Shown here piece by piece: positions 1 through 13,114 of a stretch of 50,826 bases of DNA. The stretch comes from Gammaproteobacteria bacterium (GTDB lineage: Bacteria > Pseudomonadota > Gammaproteobacteria > JAGOUN01). Under the pieces are notes generated by a model. The model ran no database searches. It saw nothing but the letters and a program-made list of their open reading frames with translations, and was not told the DNA's origin. A program made the position numbers and the translations under genes. The stretch spans positions 1 to 50,826 of the forward strand of contig JAJOJD010000059.1 of the NCBI GenBank assembly GCA_021208965.1, in the 5' to 3' direction. Position 1 is the stretch's first letter, and every line of letters begins with the position of its first letter.

Positions 1-53
1 AAAACGATTAACATTGTTCATAAAAAAAATCAAACCCTATAAAGAGTAATTTA

Positions 54-1400
54 ATGATGTTAAATCTGTCTATTGCTGCCCTTTTTCATGTCGATGCTCT
101 GTCGATTTTAATGTTGACACTTGTCATCTTTATTGGACTGTGTGTCGGTACTTTTTCCTATCGATATATGAAGGGCGATAAAAATTACTGTTTATTTTTT
201 TTTCAGCTCCTGACCTTAATTACGTTTCTTATTATTATGGTTTGTGCCGACAACCTTGCGGTACTCTTTATTTTTTGGTGTCTTTCTAATACGTTGTTAG
301 TCAAGCTGATTAGTCATAAAAAAGGTTGGATCGCCGCAAAAGCTTCCGGTAGTCTCGCTGCAAAAAACTATAGCTTAGGCGCTTTGTTTTTGGCGGGAGC
401 TTTTATATTATTTTATACGGTCACTGGTGAAACCAGCATACAGTATATAGTGAATCAACAACGAAACTCAGCGTTTATATCTGTGGGGATTATATTATTA
501 GTACTAGCGGCGATGACTCAATCAGCCATATGGCCATTTCATCGTTGGTTGCTCAGTTCTTTGAATTCACCAACTCCGGTATCGGCGATGATGCATGCAG
601 GTTTAGTCAATGGTGGTGGATTTTTACTCGTTCGCTTTGCCCCTCTTTATTTTAATCATACTGACCTTTTAATCATACTTTTCACCTTAGGTATGATCAG
701 TGCCTTAATCGGTACTTTGTGGAAATTGATGCAAACCGATGTTAAAAGAATGCTTGCTTGCTCTACCATGGCGCAAATGGGATTTATGTTAACAGAATGC
801 GGCTTAGGCTTATTTTCCCTCGCCGTGGCCCACCTTATTTTGCACGGAATGTTCAAATCTTATCTATTTCTAGCTAGTGCTAGTACTGCTCAAGAAGTCC
901 GAGTTAAGCCGCCCCGGCCGCCTAGCTTGGTTGCCTTCATTGGCTCATGCATTGCTGGTTTCTTCGGCAGTATTGTCTTTTCGTTTGTCAGTGGTCACTC
1001 ATGGTTTTCTGCTGATACGACATTCGTCGTGATGGTCGTGACTTTACTCGGCGGTATTCAATTTTCTTTACCGATTCTACATTTGAAAACATTAAAAAAT
1101 TTACCTTTAGCGCTAATGTTTACGGGATTATTTGGTTTAGCTTATGGATTAAGCGTACATGTTCTTACGTTGCCCATAGGAAAATTACAATTAATGCAAC
1201 CACAAGCATTAAATGTATTTTATGTGATGGGGATACTGACCCTTATTCTCCCATGGTTAGGGATGTTGTTTATGTCTCATTACAAAAAAAATAAACGTTG
1301 GCAACAATATATGCTTCATGCCTATGTGATCGCCTTAAATTCAAGTCAACCGGATGACAAAACAGTCACTACGCATCGTAATCACTATCATTATCAATGA
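54..1400 (+). CDS. dabB: DabB-like proton-conducting membrane subunit of the DAB inorganic-carbon pump
   Basis: This is a 448-residue, strongly hydrophobic protein of the NADH-quinone oxidoreductase NuoL/Mrp antiporter family, made almost entirely of membrane helices. The middle carries the family core: a WPFHRWLLSSLNSPTPVSA segment, then TLWKLMQTDVKRMLACSTMAQMGFM with the usual intramembrane lysines, then HLILHGMFKS. In complex I these residues carry protons. The next gene is a DabA (DUF2309) homologue only 7 bases downstream, which identifies this as DabB rather than a complex I or Mrp subunit. DabB is thought to supply proton-motive force to drive CO2 hydration by DabA. The N-terminus is short for the family (about 12 residues before the first helix), and an A8 tract lies just upstream at 22-29, so an upstream part could be missing. 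The start ATG has an AAAGAG-like site about 7 bases upstream. Family assignment is firm; physiological role is inferred. Confidence 0.85.
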   Translation: MMLNLSIAALFHVDALSILMLTLVIFIGLCVGTFSYRYMKGDKNYCLFFFQLLTLITFLIIMVCADNLAVLFIFWCLSNTLLVKLISHKKGWIAAKASGSLAAKNYSLGALFLAGAFILFYTVTGETSIQYIVNQQRNSAFISVGIILLVLAAMTQSAIWPFHRWLLSSLNSPTPVSAMMHAGLVNGGGFLLVRFAPLYFNHTDLLIILFTLGMISALIGTLWKLMQTDVKRMLACSTMAQMGFMLTECGLGLFSLAVAHLILHGMFKSYLFLASASTAQEVRVKPPRPPSLVAFIGSCIAGFFGSIVFSFVSGHSWFSADTTFVVMVVTLLGGIQFSLPILHLKTLKNLPLALMFTGLFGLAYGLSVHVLTLPIGKLQLMQPQALNVFYVMGILTLILPWLGMLFMSHYKKNKRWQQYMLHAYVIALNSSQPDDKTVTTHRNHYHYQ

Positions 1401-1407
1401 GGACACC

Positions 1408-4928
<3,521 letters not shown>

Positions 4929-4931
4929 TTA

Positions 4932-5825
4932 TTAGCTCTTTACGTCTTGTGCATGATCGAAATAATCAAAGAACTGGCTTTTAGGAGAAATGACCAAAAT
5001 ATCTTCTTTGTTTTTAAATGATTGACGATAGGCCTGGAGGCTACGATAAAAGTTATAAAACTTGGCGTCTTTTCCGTAGCTGTCAGCATAAATTTTAGCG
5101 GCTTTTTCTTCGCCTTTTGCTTTTAAAACAGCGGCTTCTTGTAATGCTTGTGCTTTAATAATAACGACTTGTTGATCGGCCGACGCGCGAATGCTTTCTG
5201 CCACTTTCGTTCCTTCCGCACGTTTGTTATTAGCGAATTGTGTTCGTTCAGCGGCCATACGTTTAAAGACCGATTCTAATACCCGCGTGGGTAATTTTAC
5301 CGCTTGTAACTGTATATCTAATATTTCAACGCCGTATTCTTGTCGCAGGGCTTCTCGCGTATTGCTTAAAACGCCTAATAACATTTCTTGTCTTGCCTCT
5401 GAAATCAAATCACTACTGGTGTGTTTTCCAATCTGAGCACGTAATTCATCATTGATTTTTTGTTCCATGAGGCTTTCTGCTCTTTCATTGAGTCCGCTTG
5501 TACGCTGATAGTACAAGGCTAAATCTGCGATTTTCCATTTGACATAGTATTCTATTTCTATGGAAGTTTGCTTCGCCGTTAATGCACTAAATTCACCTGA
5601 GGCAAATCCTTGTACACGCGCATCAAATTTTTTCACGGCACTAATCAGTGGCCATTTTACGTGCAAACCGGGACCGTATATCTTCGGTTGTTGTTTGGTA
5701 TCCATGCTGAGTTTCCCCATTACTAAGACCAGTCCTTTTTGGCCTTCTTGAATGGTAAACAAACTCGTATTCAAGAAGAAAAGGAGAATAACAAGAAGGG
5801 CAAGGATTAATTTTAAGTACTTCAT
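4932..5825 (-). CDS. hflC: HflC, SPFH/band-7 subunit of the FtsH-modulating HflKC complex
   Basis: HflC is an inner-membrane SPFH (prohibitin-like) protein. With HflK it forms a large cage around the FtsH protease and limits its action on membrane proteins. The 297-residue product has one N-terminal membrane segment (about residues 4-22), the band-7 domain beginning near FTIQEGQKGLVLVMG, and a long alanine/glutamate-rich helical stretch (about residues 180-260) with the family pattern ASADQQVVIIKAQALQEAAVLKAKGE. It sits 27 bases after hflK and 3 bases before purA on the same strand. No disabling change is seen. Confidence 0.95.
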   Translation of the reverse strand: MKYLKLILALLVILLFFLNTSLFTIQEGQKGLVLVMGKLSMDTKQQPKIYGPGLHVKWPLISAVKKFDARVQGFASGEFSALTAKQTSIEIEYYVKWKIADLALYYQRTSGLNERAESLMEQKINDELRAQIGKHTSSDLISEARQEMLLGVLSNTREALRQEYGVEILDIQLQAVKLPTRVLESVFKRMAAERTQFANNKRAEGTKVAESIRASADQQVVIIKAQALQEAAVLKAKGEEKAAKIYADSYGKDAKFYNFYRSLQAYRQSFKNKEDILVISPKSQFFDYFDHAQDVKS

Positions 5826-5852
5826 CAGAAACCTCTTTAATTGATGGTGAGA

Positions 5853-6953
5853 TTATATTTTTTTCGGTGAATGCGATAATCGGTCTAAGGGGAGATTAAT
5901 CCAGTTATTTGTTTGTTTATCAGAATCGATTAATACTTTACTCGTGCTCGATAAAACACTTTGCATCATTTCAAGATACATGCGATCTCGGGTAATCGTT
6001 GGGGCTTGTTGATATACGCGCAACAAGGCCATATAGCTCGCAACATCGGCTTGAGCATTTAAAATGACTTGTTCTTGATAAGCTTGTGCTTCAGCAAGAA
6101 TACGGTTTCGATTGCCTTCAGCAATAGGAACCACTTTCCTTGCGTAAGCTTGAGCTTGTTGGATATAACGTTGCTCATCTTGCCCGGCTTGTACAACATC
6201 CAAGAAAGCGTCTGCGACTTCTTCGGGTGCTTGAATTTTTCGAACGTTTACAGCGACAACATCAATACCTGCTTCATAGGCGTCCATCATCGTTTGCAAA
6301 CGTTTTTTAACTTCCCAAGTTAATTGATCACGGCCAACGGTCAAGACAGCATTTAAACGCATCGTGCCGACGACTTCGGATAAAGCCGCGGCAGCGGCTT
6401 GTTCTAAGGTAGCAGGCCCGTTAACAATGTTAAACAAATAATGCCTCGGGTCAATCACACGATATTGCACGCTCAATTCAGCGTAAACAACGTTTTTATC
6501 CGTATCATCCCCTACTTCTGAAGATGTGGCATTATTCGAACTATCAGAATGGCGAGACCGTTGATCTCCATCATCAGACGATTGCGTTAAATAGTCAGCC
6601 CCAAAAGTGAAGGAATTGACTTGTTGGACGTTGACCTTGGTATAACTTTCAATACCCATCGGTACCCAATGTGGGCCAGGTGTTACCGTTTCGACATATT
6701 GCCCAAAACGTAAAATGACGGCTTCTTCAGCGGGTTTTACAATAAAAAATCCTAGTCCGGCCCATGTGAGGACAATGACGCCTAAAAGCAATAACCATAG
6801 CCCTGTAGGGTTAGATGTGGAAGAAGATTTTTTTCCTGTTATCGTTTGTTTTAACTTATTGAAAAAATCAGAGACCAATTTATCGAGTTCTGGCGGTTTT
6901 TTTTGATCCGACCAAGGGTCCCTTCGCCAAATTTTTGGATAAAATTGCTTCAT
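5853..6953 (-). CDS. hflK: HflK, partner of HflC in the FtsH-modulating membrane complex
   Basis: HflK pairs with HflC in the inner membrane to restrain FtsH. The cytoplasmic N-terminus has the typical RRDPW segment followed by a proline-rich stretch, then a single membrane helix (about residues 51-73, LWLLLLGVIVLTWAGLGFFI) and the SPFH domain. The C-terminal helix contains EGNRNRILAEAQAYQEQV, a conserved family stretch. Between the first SPFH strands and NVVYAELSVQYRV there is a Ser/Asp-rich insertion (about residues 120-152, SSDDGDQRSRHSDSSNNATS and beyond) that is longer than in the E. coli protein as recalled. The ATG at 6953 has AGGT at a suitable distance. hflX, usually between hfq and hflK, is absent from this position. 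Confidence 0.95.
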   Translation of the reverse strand: MKQFYPKIWRRDPWSDQKKPPELDKLVSDFFNKLKQTITGKKSSSTSNPTGLWLLLLGVIVLTWAGLGFFIVKPAEEAVILRFGQYVETVTPGPHWVPMGIESYTKVNVQQVNSFTFGADYLTQSSDDGDQRSRHSDSSNNATSSEVGDDTDKNVVYAELSVQYRVIDPRHYLFNIVNGPATLEQAAAAALSEVVGTMRLNAVLTVGRDQLTWEVKKRLQTMMDAYEAGIDVVAVNVRKIQAPEEVADAFLDVVQAGQDEQRYIQQAQAYARKVVPIAEGNRNRILAEAQAYQEQVILNAQADVASYMALLRVYQQAPTITRDRMYLEMMQSVLSSTSKVLIDSDKQTNNWINLPLDRLSHSPKKI

Positions 6954-7060
6954 AAACCTGCACCCATATCTATCTTTATAGAAATTATTTTAATTGAAGA
7001 GATAGATTCTAATCAGCAATCAGACGAGGTGCAAGAAAAGGCGGTCAAATAAAGCAAATT

Positions 7061-7306
7061 TTATTCTGCTTCTTGTTCGTTTATTGTAAAAAAACTTGCA
7101 GGTAATGGTTTTGAGGGAACTATGGTCGATATTGCGTGTTTATAAACCATTTGACTAATTGTGCTTTTCAATATAATCACATACTGATCAAAAGATTCTA
7201 TTTCACCTTGCAATTTTATCCCGTTCACGAGATAAATGGCGACTTGAATAGCTTCTTTTCTTAGGGTATTAAGAAAAGGCTCTTGTAAGGATAAACCTTT
7301 TGCCAT
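7061..7306 (-). CDS. hfq: RNA chaperone Hfq
   Basis: Hfq is a hexameric Sm-like protein that pairs small regulatory RNAs with mRNAs. The 81-residue product begins [13 protein letters not shown], as in enterobacteria, and contains Sm1 ([19 protein letters not shown]) and Sm2 ([12 protein letters not shown], with the U-binding YKH). The frame continues three codons upstream to a GTG, but ATG at 7304-7306 with a GGGAG site 8 bases upstream is the conserved start. The C-terminal tail is short (about 15 residues after the core), unlike the long disordered tail of E. coli Hfq. It starts the hfq-hflK-hflC-purA run. Confidence 0.97.
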   Translation of the reverse strand: MAKGLSLQEPFLNTLRKEAIQVAIYLVNGIKLQGEIESFDQYVIILKSTISQMVYKHAISTIVPSKPLPASFFTINEQEAE

Positions 7307-7508
7307 ACGGTACACTCCCTTTTTTGGTAAAAAATATTTTCAGTTAGAATGCTTTATGCTCAATATGATTATAAAATGATTATACGGGGATAAGATAGCA
7401 GAAATTGCTGCCAATTCAAATTCATTGTACAATATCGTACTCTTTTTAAGAAGAGCTTTAAACGGTTTGTCCGCTTTGTCCGGATAACACGATAACTAGG
7501 ATAGCCTT
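7307..7508. promoter_or_regulatory. Divergent intergenic region upstream of hfq and the zinc-ribbon gene
   Basis: This 202-base spacer separates hfq (minus) from the gene at 7509 (plus). Read on the minus strand it holds two perfect TATAAT hexamers (complement of 7368-7373 and of 7379-7384), which could be hfq -10 elements, but no convincing -35 lies at the right distance. On the plus side an AGGA at 7498-7501 serves as ribosome-binding site for the GTG at 7509. No RNA gene or repeat was recognised. Confidence 0.3.
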
Positions 7509-8183
7509 GTGATTCAGAATAAAGGAGATAGACGATGCGTTATCTGCAACCGAATAAAACCTTATCAAGATTTTTTGGTTGATCCAACGTCGTTGTCCGC
7601 AACGAATATTTGTTTGGCGTGTTCTCGCTCGTTTGCTGGAAATGTTTCCTCTGATCAGGAAGGGAGTCATGGTGATGGGAGTGGAGGTGGAGGCAAACAA
7701 TATACGCATACACGTGATTCCGCTCATCTTCAGCATGAAATAGAGCGGGATAAACACTTACAAAAAACTCGAGAAGAGTCCCTCATAACACGACAAGAAA
7801 AAGGTCTTTTTCAACGCTCGCACGAACAATATGATGCTTTTTTAGATGAAGAAAAACAGCGTGAATTTATAGAAAAAGAGGAAAAAAAAGCTGAAGAACG
7901 ACCAGAAGATGAGCCTAATATCACCCTTTCTCTTGACTCTAAAGAAAGAAGAGAAAATTTCGTACGGCGTTTTTCAATTACGCAAAAGTCAGTTGCGAAT
8001 CGCATGTCAGGTAATCAAGCTATGTTTAGTCGATTAAAAAGTCATCTACCCAAAAATCAGATAGTAAAACAGGCGAGTACATCAGGCTTATTCTCATCAC
8101 ATAAAACTGAGTCATCAAGCAAAAGTAACATGGAAAATCTACTCAATGCCATTCACGAAGGACAAAAGCTGTTTAAGCGTTAG
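7509..8183 (+). CDS. Unknown protein with N-terminal four-cysteine zinc-ribbon-like motif
   Basis: I do not recognise this 224-residue protein. The N-terminus has two CxxC pairs, Cys10/Cys13 and Cys35/Cys38 (CVICNRIKPYQDF ... NICLACS), which look like a zinc ribbon and resemble the front part of HNH-associated zinc fingers, but no HNH residues follow. A Gly/Ser linker (GDGSGGGG) comes next, then a long highly charged Glu/Lys/Arg region (about residues 75-150) likely to be helical or coiled coil, and a Ser/Lys-rich tail. The start is GTG at 7509, supported by AGGA 7 bases upstream; the first cysteine pair follows immediately. There is no signal peptide or membrane segment. It is divergent from hfq and convergent with mrcA. 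A nucleic-acid-binding or host-directed role are both possible; neither is shown. Confidence 0.6.
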   Translation: MIQNKGDRRCVICNRIKPYQDFLVDPTSLSATNICLACSRSFAGNVSSDQEGSHGDGSGGGGKQYTHTRDSAHLQHEIERDKHLQKTREESLITRQEKGLFQRSHEQYDAFLDEEKQREFIEKEEKKAEERPEDEPNITLSLDSKERRENFVRRFSITQKSVANRMSGNQAMFSRLKSHLPKNQIVKQASTSGLFSSHKTESSSKSNMENLLNAIHEGQKLFKR

Positions 8184-8193
8184 CGCTTTTATT
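8175..8193 (+). terminator. Weak hairpin plus T-run at the end of the zinc-ribbon gene
   Basis: AAGCG (8175-8179) pairs with CGCTT (8184-8188) around a TTAG loop that includes the stop codon, followed by TTATT. The stem is only 5 bp, so this is a weak candidate for intrinsic termination before the convergent mrcA end. Confidence 0.3.
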
Positions 8194-10572
8194 AATACAA
8201 GTCACTCGTACTGAGGGAAGAAGACGTTTTCTTTTCTTCTCCAGCGCTAAGATCGATTTGTAGTGGTGGTTCTGTTCCTGATCGAAATAGCTCAAATATT
8301 GAGTGGGGATAGTTTGCAGGAACACGTAGCCCTGTTATTGGATTAATGCGTACAGACACGATCCCATCGGGGCGTTGCCAGGAGCTTTCAGGCACATTTC
8401 TTAGTGCTTGTCGCATAAAGTCAATCCAAATAGGCAACGCCGCTTGTGAGCCATATTCGTGTAGTGATTTTGGGCTGTCATATCCTACCCAAACGACGGT
8501 GACGATATTTTGATTAAAGCCAGAAAACCAAGCATCTCGTTGATCACTACTGGTTCCTGTTTTTCCCGCTAAGTCTTGCCTATCTAAGATGCGTGCCTTC
8601 TTGCCGGTTCCTCGTTCGATGACATCTTGCATGGCTGAGTTGATGAGATAGGCCGTTTGTGGGTCAATCACTTGCGGTGCACAGGTATATTGTCCAATCG
8701 TTTGGTCTAGAACCTCTTCATTGCTTCGGCATAATTTTATTGTTTTTGCTTGATACAGAATTTTTTCCGTGACTCTCTGTAATTTTATGTACAAGATGCG
8801 TATTCACCTGAAAGCCACCATTAGCGAGTCGTGAAAAACTGTTCACTAAAGCGATGGGCGAAAGATCCGGTGTTCCGAGTGCTAGTGATAATCCTTCGGG
8901 GAGTCTCTCACTATCAAAACCAAATTTCTCGAGAAATTTTCTCGCATAAGGCAGCCCAATGTGTTGCAAAATTCGAATAGAGGCTAGGTTTAACGAATCT
9001 ACCAAACTTTCACGCAGTCGCACGGAGCCATGGAACTTGTGGTCATCATTCTCAGGGCGCCAAATTTTTCCACTGCCATCATCGATAACAATTGGCGCAT
9101 CATTTTCCAGTGTGGCTAAGGTTAAGCCCTTAGAGATGGCGGCGGCATAAATAAATGGTTTAATACTCGAGCCGACTTGTCGGTGAGCTTGTATCGCACG
9201 ATTGAAGTGACTGTTATTAAAATCGACGCCGCCCGTCATGGCTAATACCGCACCGGTTTGAGGATCCACTGCGACGATAGCTCCTTCAACACTCGGGATT
9301 TGACTCAGCATCCATACGTTGTTTTTTTTAGGATAGACACGAATAATATCGCCCACCTTTAAAACATCACTGGCATATTCTGGTTTTTTTCCTCGTCTAT
9401 GATCACTGAGCAACGGCTGTGCCCATGATAAGCTACTCCAGGGGAGAATAATTAATTCACCGTTTGCTAATAAGGCGTGTGCTGTTTTCTCGTCGACGGC
9501 GGTGACAAGAGCTGCTTGCAAATTTCCTTGATTGGGAAGGGCAGTTAAACACTTTTTGGCTGACTCAGGGTCGTTTTTGTAATTGAGGGGCAATATTTTT
9601 TTCAGGCCCGCGATAGCCATGACGACGTTCATAGGCAAAAATCCCTTCTTGCAATGCCTCATTTGCCGCACGTTGTAATTGACTATCAATGGTGCTGTAA
9701 ATCGAAAGTCCTTGAGTATAAATAACATCGCCATATTTATCATGCAATTCATTGCGAATGGTTTCTGCGACATACGGGGCATCGAGCTCAATGCGTAGAC
9801 CATGATATTTTTCAGAGAGCGGGGTGGCGTCAGCTTCTTCAAACTGTTGTGGTGTGATGACGCCTGTTTCTAGCATACGCAAAAGTACATGATGGCGCCG
9901 CTCTTTCGCTTTCTGGGGATTGACAATAGGGTTGGCCGTGGATGGGGCTTTAGGAAGTCCTGCTAGCATTGCAAATTCTGCTAAGGAGAGTTCTTGTAAT
10001 GATTTTCCGTAATACACTTGTGCAGCCGCTCCAAACCCGTAAGCATGTTCGCCTAAAAATACTTTGTTAAAATATAATTCCAAAATCGCATCTTTACCGA
10101 GATCATGATCAATTTTTAAAGCAAGTAAAATTTCATTAAATTTCCGAGCGAATGTTTTTTTATTCGAAAGAAAAAAGTTACGTGCGACTTGCATGGTGAT
10201 GGTGCTGCCGCCTTGGCTTTTATTTCCTGTACTGACTAATACGATGGCGGCTCGGACTAAGCCCAGAAAATCAACGCCTGGGTGACTATAAAAATGTTGG
10301 TCTTCAGTTGCAATAACGGCATCCAGCAAGGGTTTAGGAATGTCTTTGAACATAATCGGGATTCGATGTATATCACCGAATTCGGCGATCAGTTTTCCAT
10401 CGTTCGAGAAAATAGCTAAAGGCGACTGCAAATTTGCTGTTTTTAACGATTCAACAGAGGGTAAAAATAACGAGAAATAGGCGAACAGTAATCCCAAAAG
10501 GACGCAGAGAGTGAGCATTAACCCAAGAATAATTTTAGCAGCAATAAAAAAAAACTGGCTAATGCGCATCAT
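8192..10572 (-). pseudogene. mrcA: Penicillin-binding protein 1A (glycosyltransferase/transpeptidase), interrupted by two homopolymer frameshifts
   Basis: PBP1A polymerises and cross-links peptidoglycan from the periplasmic face of the inner membrane. Three consecutive reading frames together encode it. Part 1 (10572 to about 9596): N-terminal membrane anchor and GT51 domain with ATEDQHFYSHPGVD, GGSTITMQVARNFF and KILLALKI-like motifs. Part 2 (about 9596 to 8761): OB-like and early transpeptidase region with the active-site serine motif SSIKPF. Part 3 (8761 to 8192): the KTGT motif (GKTGTSSDQRDAWFSG) and C-terminus. Removing one A from A7 (9596-9602) and one from A6 (8761-8766) restores a single 792-residue frame that aligns well with PBP1A throughout, reading RGPEKILPLNYKND and ITESHGKILYQAK across the joints. 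It starts 4 bases after rfbB. The domains look well conserved, so sequencing error, slippage-rescued expression, or very recent decay are all possible. Confidence 0.9.
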
Positions 10573-10576
10573 TCAA

Positions 10577-11587
10577 TCACTCGCGAATATCATAAAAGGC
10601 TATGGTTTTTTCTAAGCCTTTGTCCAATGATGTGCGCGGTTGCCAATCGAGATCACAGCGGATTTTTTCTGCGTTAATCCCATAACGCCAATCGTGTCCG
10701 AGTCTATCCGTGACAAAGTGAATGAGAGAATCATGTGGTGCTGCTTGGGGATAACGAGTGTCCATCACGGCGCAAATTTTATGGATTAGCGCCAAGTTGG
10801 ACACTTCACCATTCCCACCGATATTATAACTCTCCCCAACATTGGCGTGACGAATGACGCGGTCAATCGCTTCGCAATGATCCTCAACATATAACCAATC
10901 ACGAATATGACTACCATCGCCATAAACAGGGATCGGGGTATGATGACGGCAAGCGCGAATAATGGTGGGGATGAGTTTTTCTTGATGCTGATAAGCACCA
11001 TAATTGTTAGAACAATTCGTCAATGTGATGGGTAAACCATAGGTATGGTGGTAGGCACGAACCCAGTGATCGGATGACGCTTTGCTCGCAGAATAGGGTG
11101 AATTTGGTGCATAAGGTGTTGTTTCTGTAAAAGCGGAGTCATGAGCAGACAAGCTACCAAACACTTCATCCGTCGAAATGTGGTGAAAACGGCATGTTGA
11201 CGCATCCCACTTTTTCTTATTCAGCCATTCTTGTCTTGCTGTTTCCAAGAGGGTATATGTTCCAATAATATTGGTTTGTAAAAAAACGTCAGGTCCAGAA
11301 ATTGATCGATCAACGTGACTTTCCGCTGCAAAATGCACAATAGTATCGATAGAAAAGTCGTTTAAGATTTCCGACATACGTTTTTGATCACAAATATCGG
11401 CGTGAATAAAATGATGACGCTCTGGATCAGTCAAATCAACCAAGTTTTTCATCGATCCCGCATACGTTAATTTATCAACATTCGTGATATGGATATCGTC
11501 ATCATTTGCCAAGCAATAACGCACAAAATGACTGCCAATAAAGCCAGCGCCGCCGGTGACGAGAATGTTCTTAGGAGTATAATTCAC
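10577..11587 (-). CDS. rfbB: dTDP-glucose 4,6-dehydratase
   Basis: RmlB/RfbB converts dTDP-glucose to dTDP-4-keto-6-deoxyglucose, second step of dTDP-L-rhamnose synthesis. It is a short-chain dehydrogenase: NAD-binding GGAGFIGSHFVR near the N-terminus, HFAAESHVDRSI, the STDEVFG segment with catalytic Asp/Glu, and YSASKASSDH with the catalytic YxxxK. The chosen start is GTG at 11587, which overlaps the rfbD stop as GTGA and leaves 336 residues; the longer frame to 11650 adds residues not typical of the family. rfbC-rfbD-rfbB overlap head to tail and run into mrcA. rfbA, which makes dTDP-glucose, is not in this window. Confidence 0.95.
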   Translation of the reverse strand: MNYTPKNILVTGGAGFIGSHFVRYCLANDDDIHITNVDKLTYAGSMKNLVDLTDPERHHFIHADICDQKRMSEILNDFSIDTIVHFAAESHVDRSISGPDVFLQTNIIGTYTLLETARQEWLNKKKWDASTCRFHHISTDEVFGSLSAHDSAFTETTPYAPNSPYSASKASSDHWVRAYHHTYGLPITLTNCSNNYGAYQHQEKLIPTIIRACRHHTPIPVYGDGSHIRDWLYVEDHCEAIDRVIRHANVGESYNIGGNGEVSNLALIHKICAVMDTRYPQAAPHDSLIHFVTDRLGHDWRYGINAEKIRCDLDWQPRTSLDKGLEKTIAFYDIRE

Positions 11588-12484
11588 GATGACAAAACCT
11601 CTTGTTGTAGAAATGATACCGTGTGACGAAGATCCTCTTGCCAATCGCAAGGGTCAATATCAAACACGTTTTTTATTTTTTCACTGTTTAAAAAACTATA
11701 TAAGGGTCGTTTAACCTTGGTGTTAAGTTCGGTGCTTTGAATCGCAGACAGGGTTTGTAGTCGTAAGTTTTCTGACATAGACGCGTTGTAAATTGCATGG
11801 GCAAAATCGTACCATGTGATGTCAGGTGCTCCTGAAAAGTGATAAATGCCCCAATGGGTAAAATTTTCGGAAGGGGAAGAAACACACCGTCCTATGGTGA
11901 ATAATGCTTTCGCAATCGCTATTGCCGAGGTCGGCGCGCTTTTCTGATCGTTAACAACCCTGACTTCTGTCTGTTCTTGAAACAGGCGACGCATTGTTTT
12001 AACGAAATTGTTCCCCGATGTGCTAAAGACCCAGCTCGTACGCAATATAATGTATTGCTGCATGTTTTTTTGAATGGCCAATTCTCCCGCCAGTTTACTG
12101 GCACCATAAACATTTAAGGGGTTTGTCGCATCGGTTTCAACATAGGGAGCATTTTTTTCTCCTGAAAAAAACGTAATCGGTGGATAGATGCAAAAGAGGA
12201 ATGTGCTGATGATGGCACGCTTCTGCGAGTGATTGCACGGCTTCAGCATTAATAGCGTACGCGTTGATAGGCTCTTCCTCTGCTCGCTCAACATTTGTGT
12301 AGGCAGCGGCATTAATAACGACAGTGGGTTGATGACGATGTAAGGCCATCGCTATCATGCTGGGTGAGGTGATGTCTAAATCCTGTCGAGAATAGGCCAC
12401 GCAGTCTATTCCTTGTAATACGGCTTGCTGTTTTAACGCTTGGCCGACTTGTCCTTCCGCGCCCGTGATTAGCATTTTTATCAT
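11584..12484 (-). pseudogene. rfbD: dTDP-4-dehydrorhamnose reductase, broken by one homopolymer frameshift
   Basis: RmlD/RfbD performs the last reduction to dTDP-L-rhamnose. The first frame (12484 to about 12171) gives the Rossmann N-terminus LITGAEGQVGQAL and NAAAYTNVERAEEEP, ending just after LHLSTDYVF. The second frame carries SGEKNAPYVETDATNPLNVY, then GASKLAGE with the YGxSK catalytic residues, through to the C-terminus. The switch falls in the homopolymer at 12165-12171 (seven T on the coding strand); with six T the frame is continuous as DYVFSGEKNAP and gives 299 residues, the normal length. It overlaps rfbC by 4 bases and rfbB by 3. Both halves are well conserved, so a base-call error is as likely as real loss. 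Confidence 0.88.
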
Positions 12485-13047
12485 GATGAATTTGGCATGT
12501 AGGGCAAGTTTGTTGCCGGAATGTCTTTCAGTGGCAAATGTTGTTGATCTTTTTCAGAGACGAGAAAGTTATCAAAAATAGGCCAGTGAATGTCGAGTGA
12601 GGGATCATTCCATGCAACACCGTATTCATCGTTGGGATAATAATAATCCGTGCATTTATAGTGAAAACAGGCGGTGTCAGATAGGACACAAAAACCATGC
12701 GCGAAACCTGGGGGAATGTAGACTTGATGATGATTATCGTCGGATAACTCGCATGAGAATGTTTGACCAAAAGTGTTGGAACCGACCCGAATATCGACCG
12801 CTACATCCAATACTTTACCTTGTAATACCGTGACGAGTTTTCCTTGTGGATGTGCTAATTGGTAATGTAATCCACGTAACGTACCTTTTGCCGAGTAAGA
12901 AAGGTTATCTTGAATAAATTCAGCTTCTATTCCGTGAGCGGCATATCTTTTGTGTTGAAAAGATTCAAAAAAACAACCGCGATCATCAGAAAAAACGCGA
13001 GGCTTGATGAGTAAAACGCCATCTAGGTTTGTTGTTTCAACTTGCAT
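12481..13047 (-). CDS. rfbC: dTDP-4-dehydrorhamnose 3,5-epimerase
   Basis: RmlC/RfbC epimerises dTDP-4-keto-6-deoxyglucose at C3 and C5. The 188-residue cupin protein shows the family features: [12 protein letters not shown] near the N-terminus, [20 protein letters not shown] containing the catalytic His, [14 protein letters not shown], and [15 protein letters not shown]. It begins the minus-strand rhamnose operon; its stop overlaps the rfbD start (ATGA). The start is 67 bases from the divergent cca start, so promoters for both are expected between 13048 and 13114. No strong ribosome-binding site is visible upstream of the ATG. Confidence 0.95.
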   Translation of the reverse strand: MQVETTNLDGVLLIKPRVFSDDRGCFFESFQHKRYAAHGIEAEFIQDNLSYSAKGTLRGLHYQLAHPQGKLVTVLQGKVLDVAVDIRVGSNTFGQTFSCELSDDNHHQVYIPPGFAHGFCVLSDTACFHYKCTDYYYPNDEYGVAWNDPSLDIHWPIFDNFLVSEKDQQHLPLKDIPATNLPYMPNSS

Positions 13048-13114
13048 AAGAGTACATTTTTACGATAATAACAGTATTATAGGAGATCTTATAAACGATA
13101 AGCAAGGTAATCTC

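Noticed and set aside
196-204. Long T tract in dabB as another frameshift site
   Set aside because: The frame is continuous across it and the protein aligns with the family on both sides, showing not every long tract is disrupted.
7440-7500. Possible small RNA or tRNA in the hfq upstream spacer
   Set aside because: Short inverted stretches are present but no cloverleaf, conserved tRNA loop or clear terminator was found.
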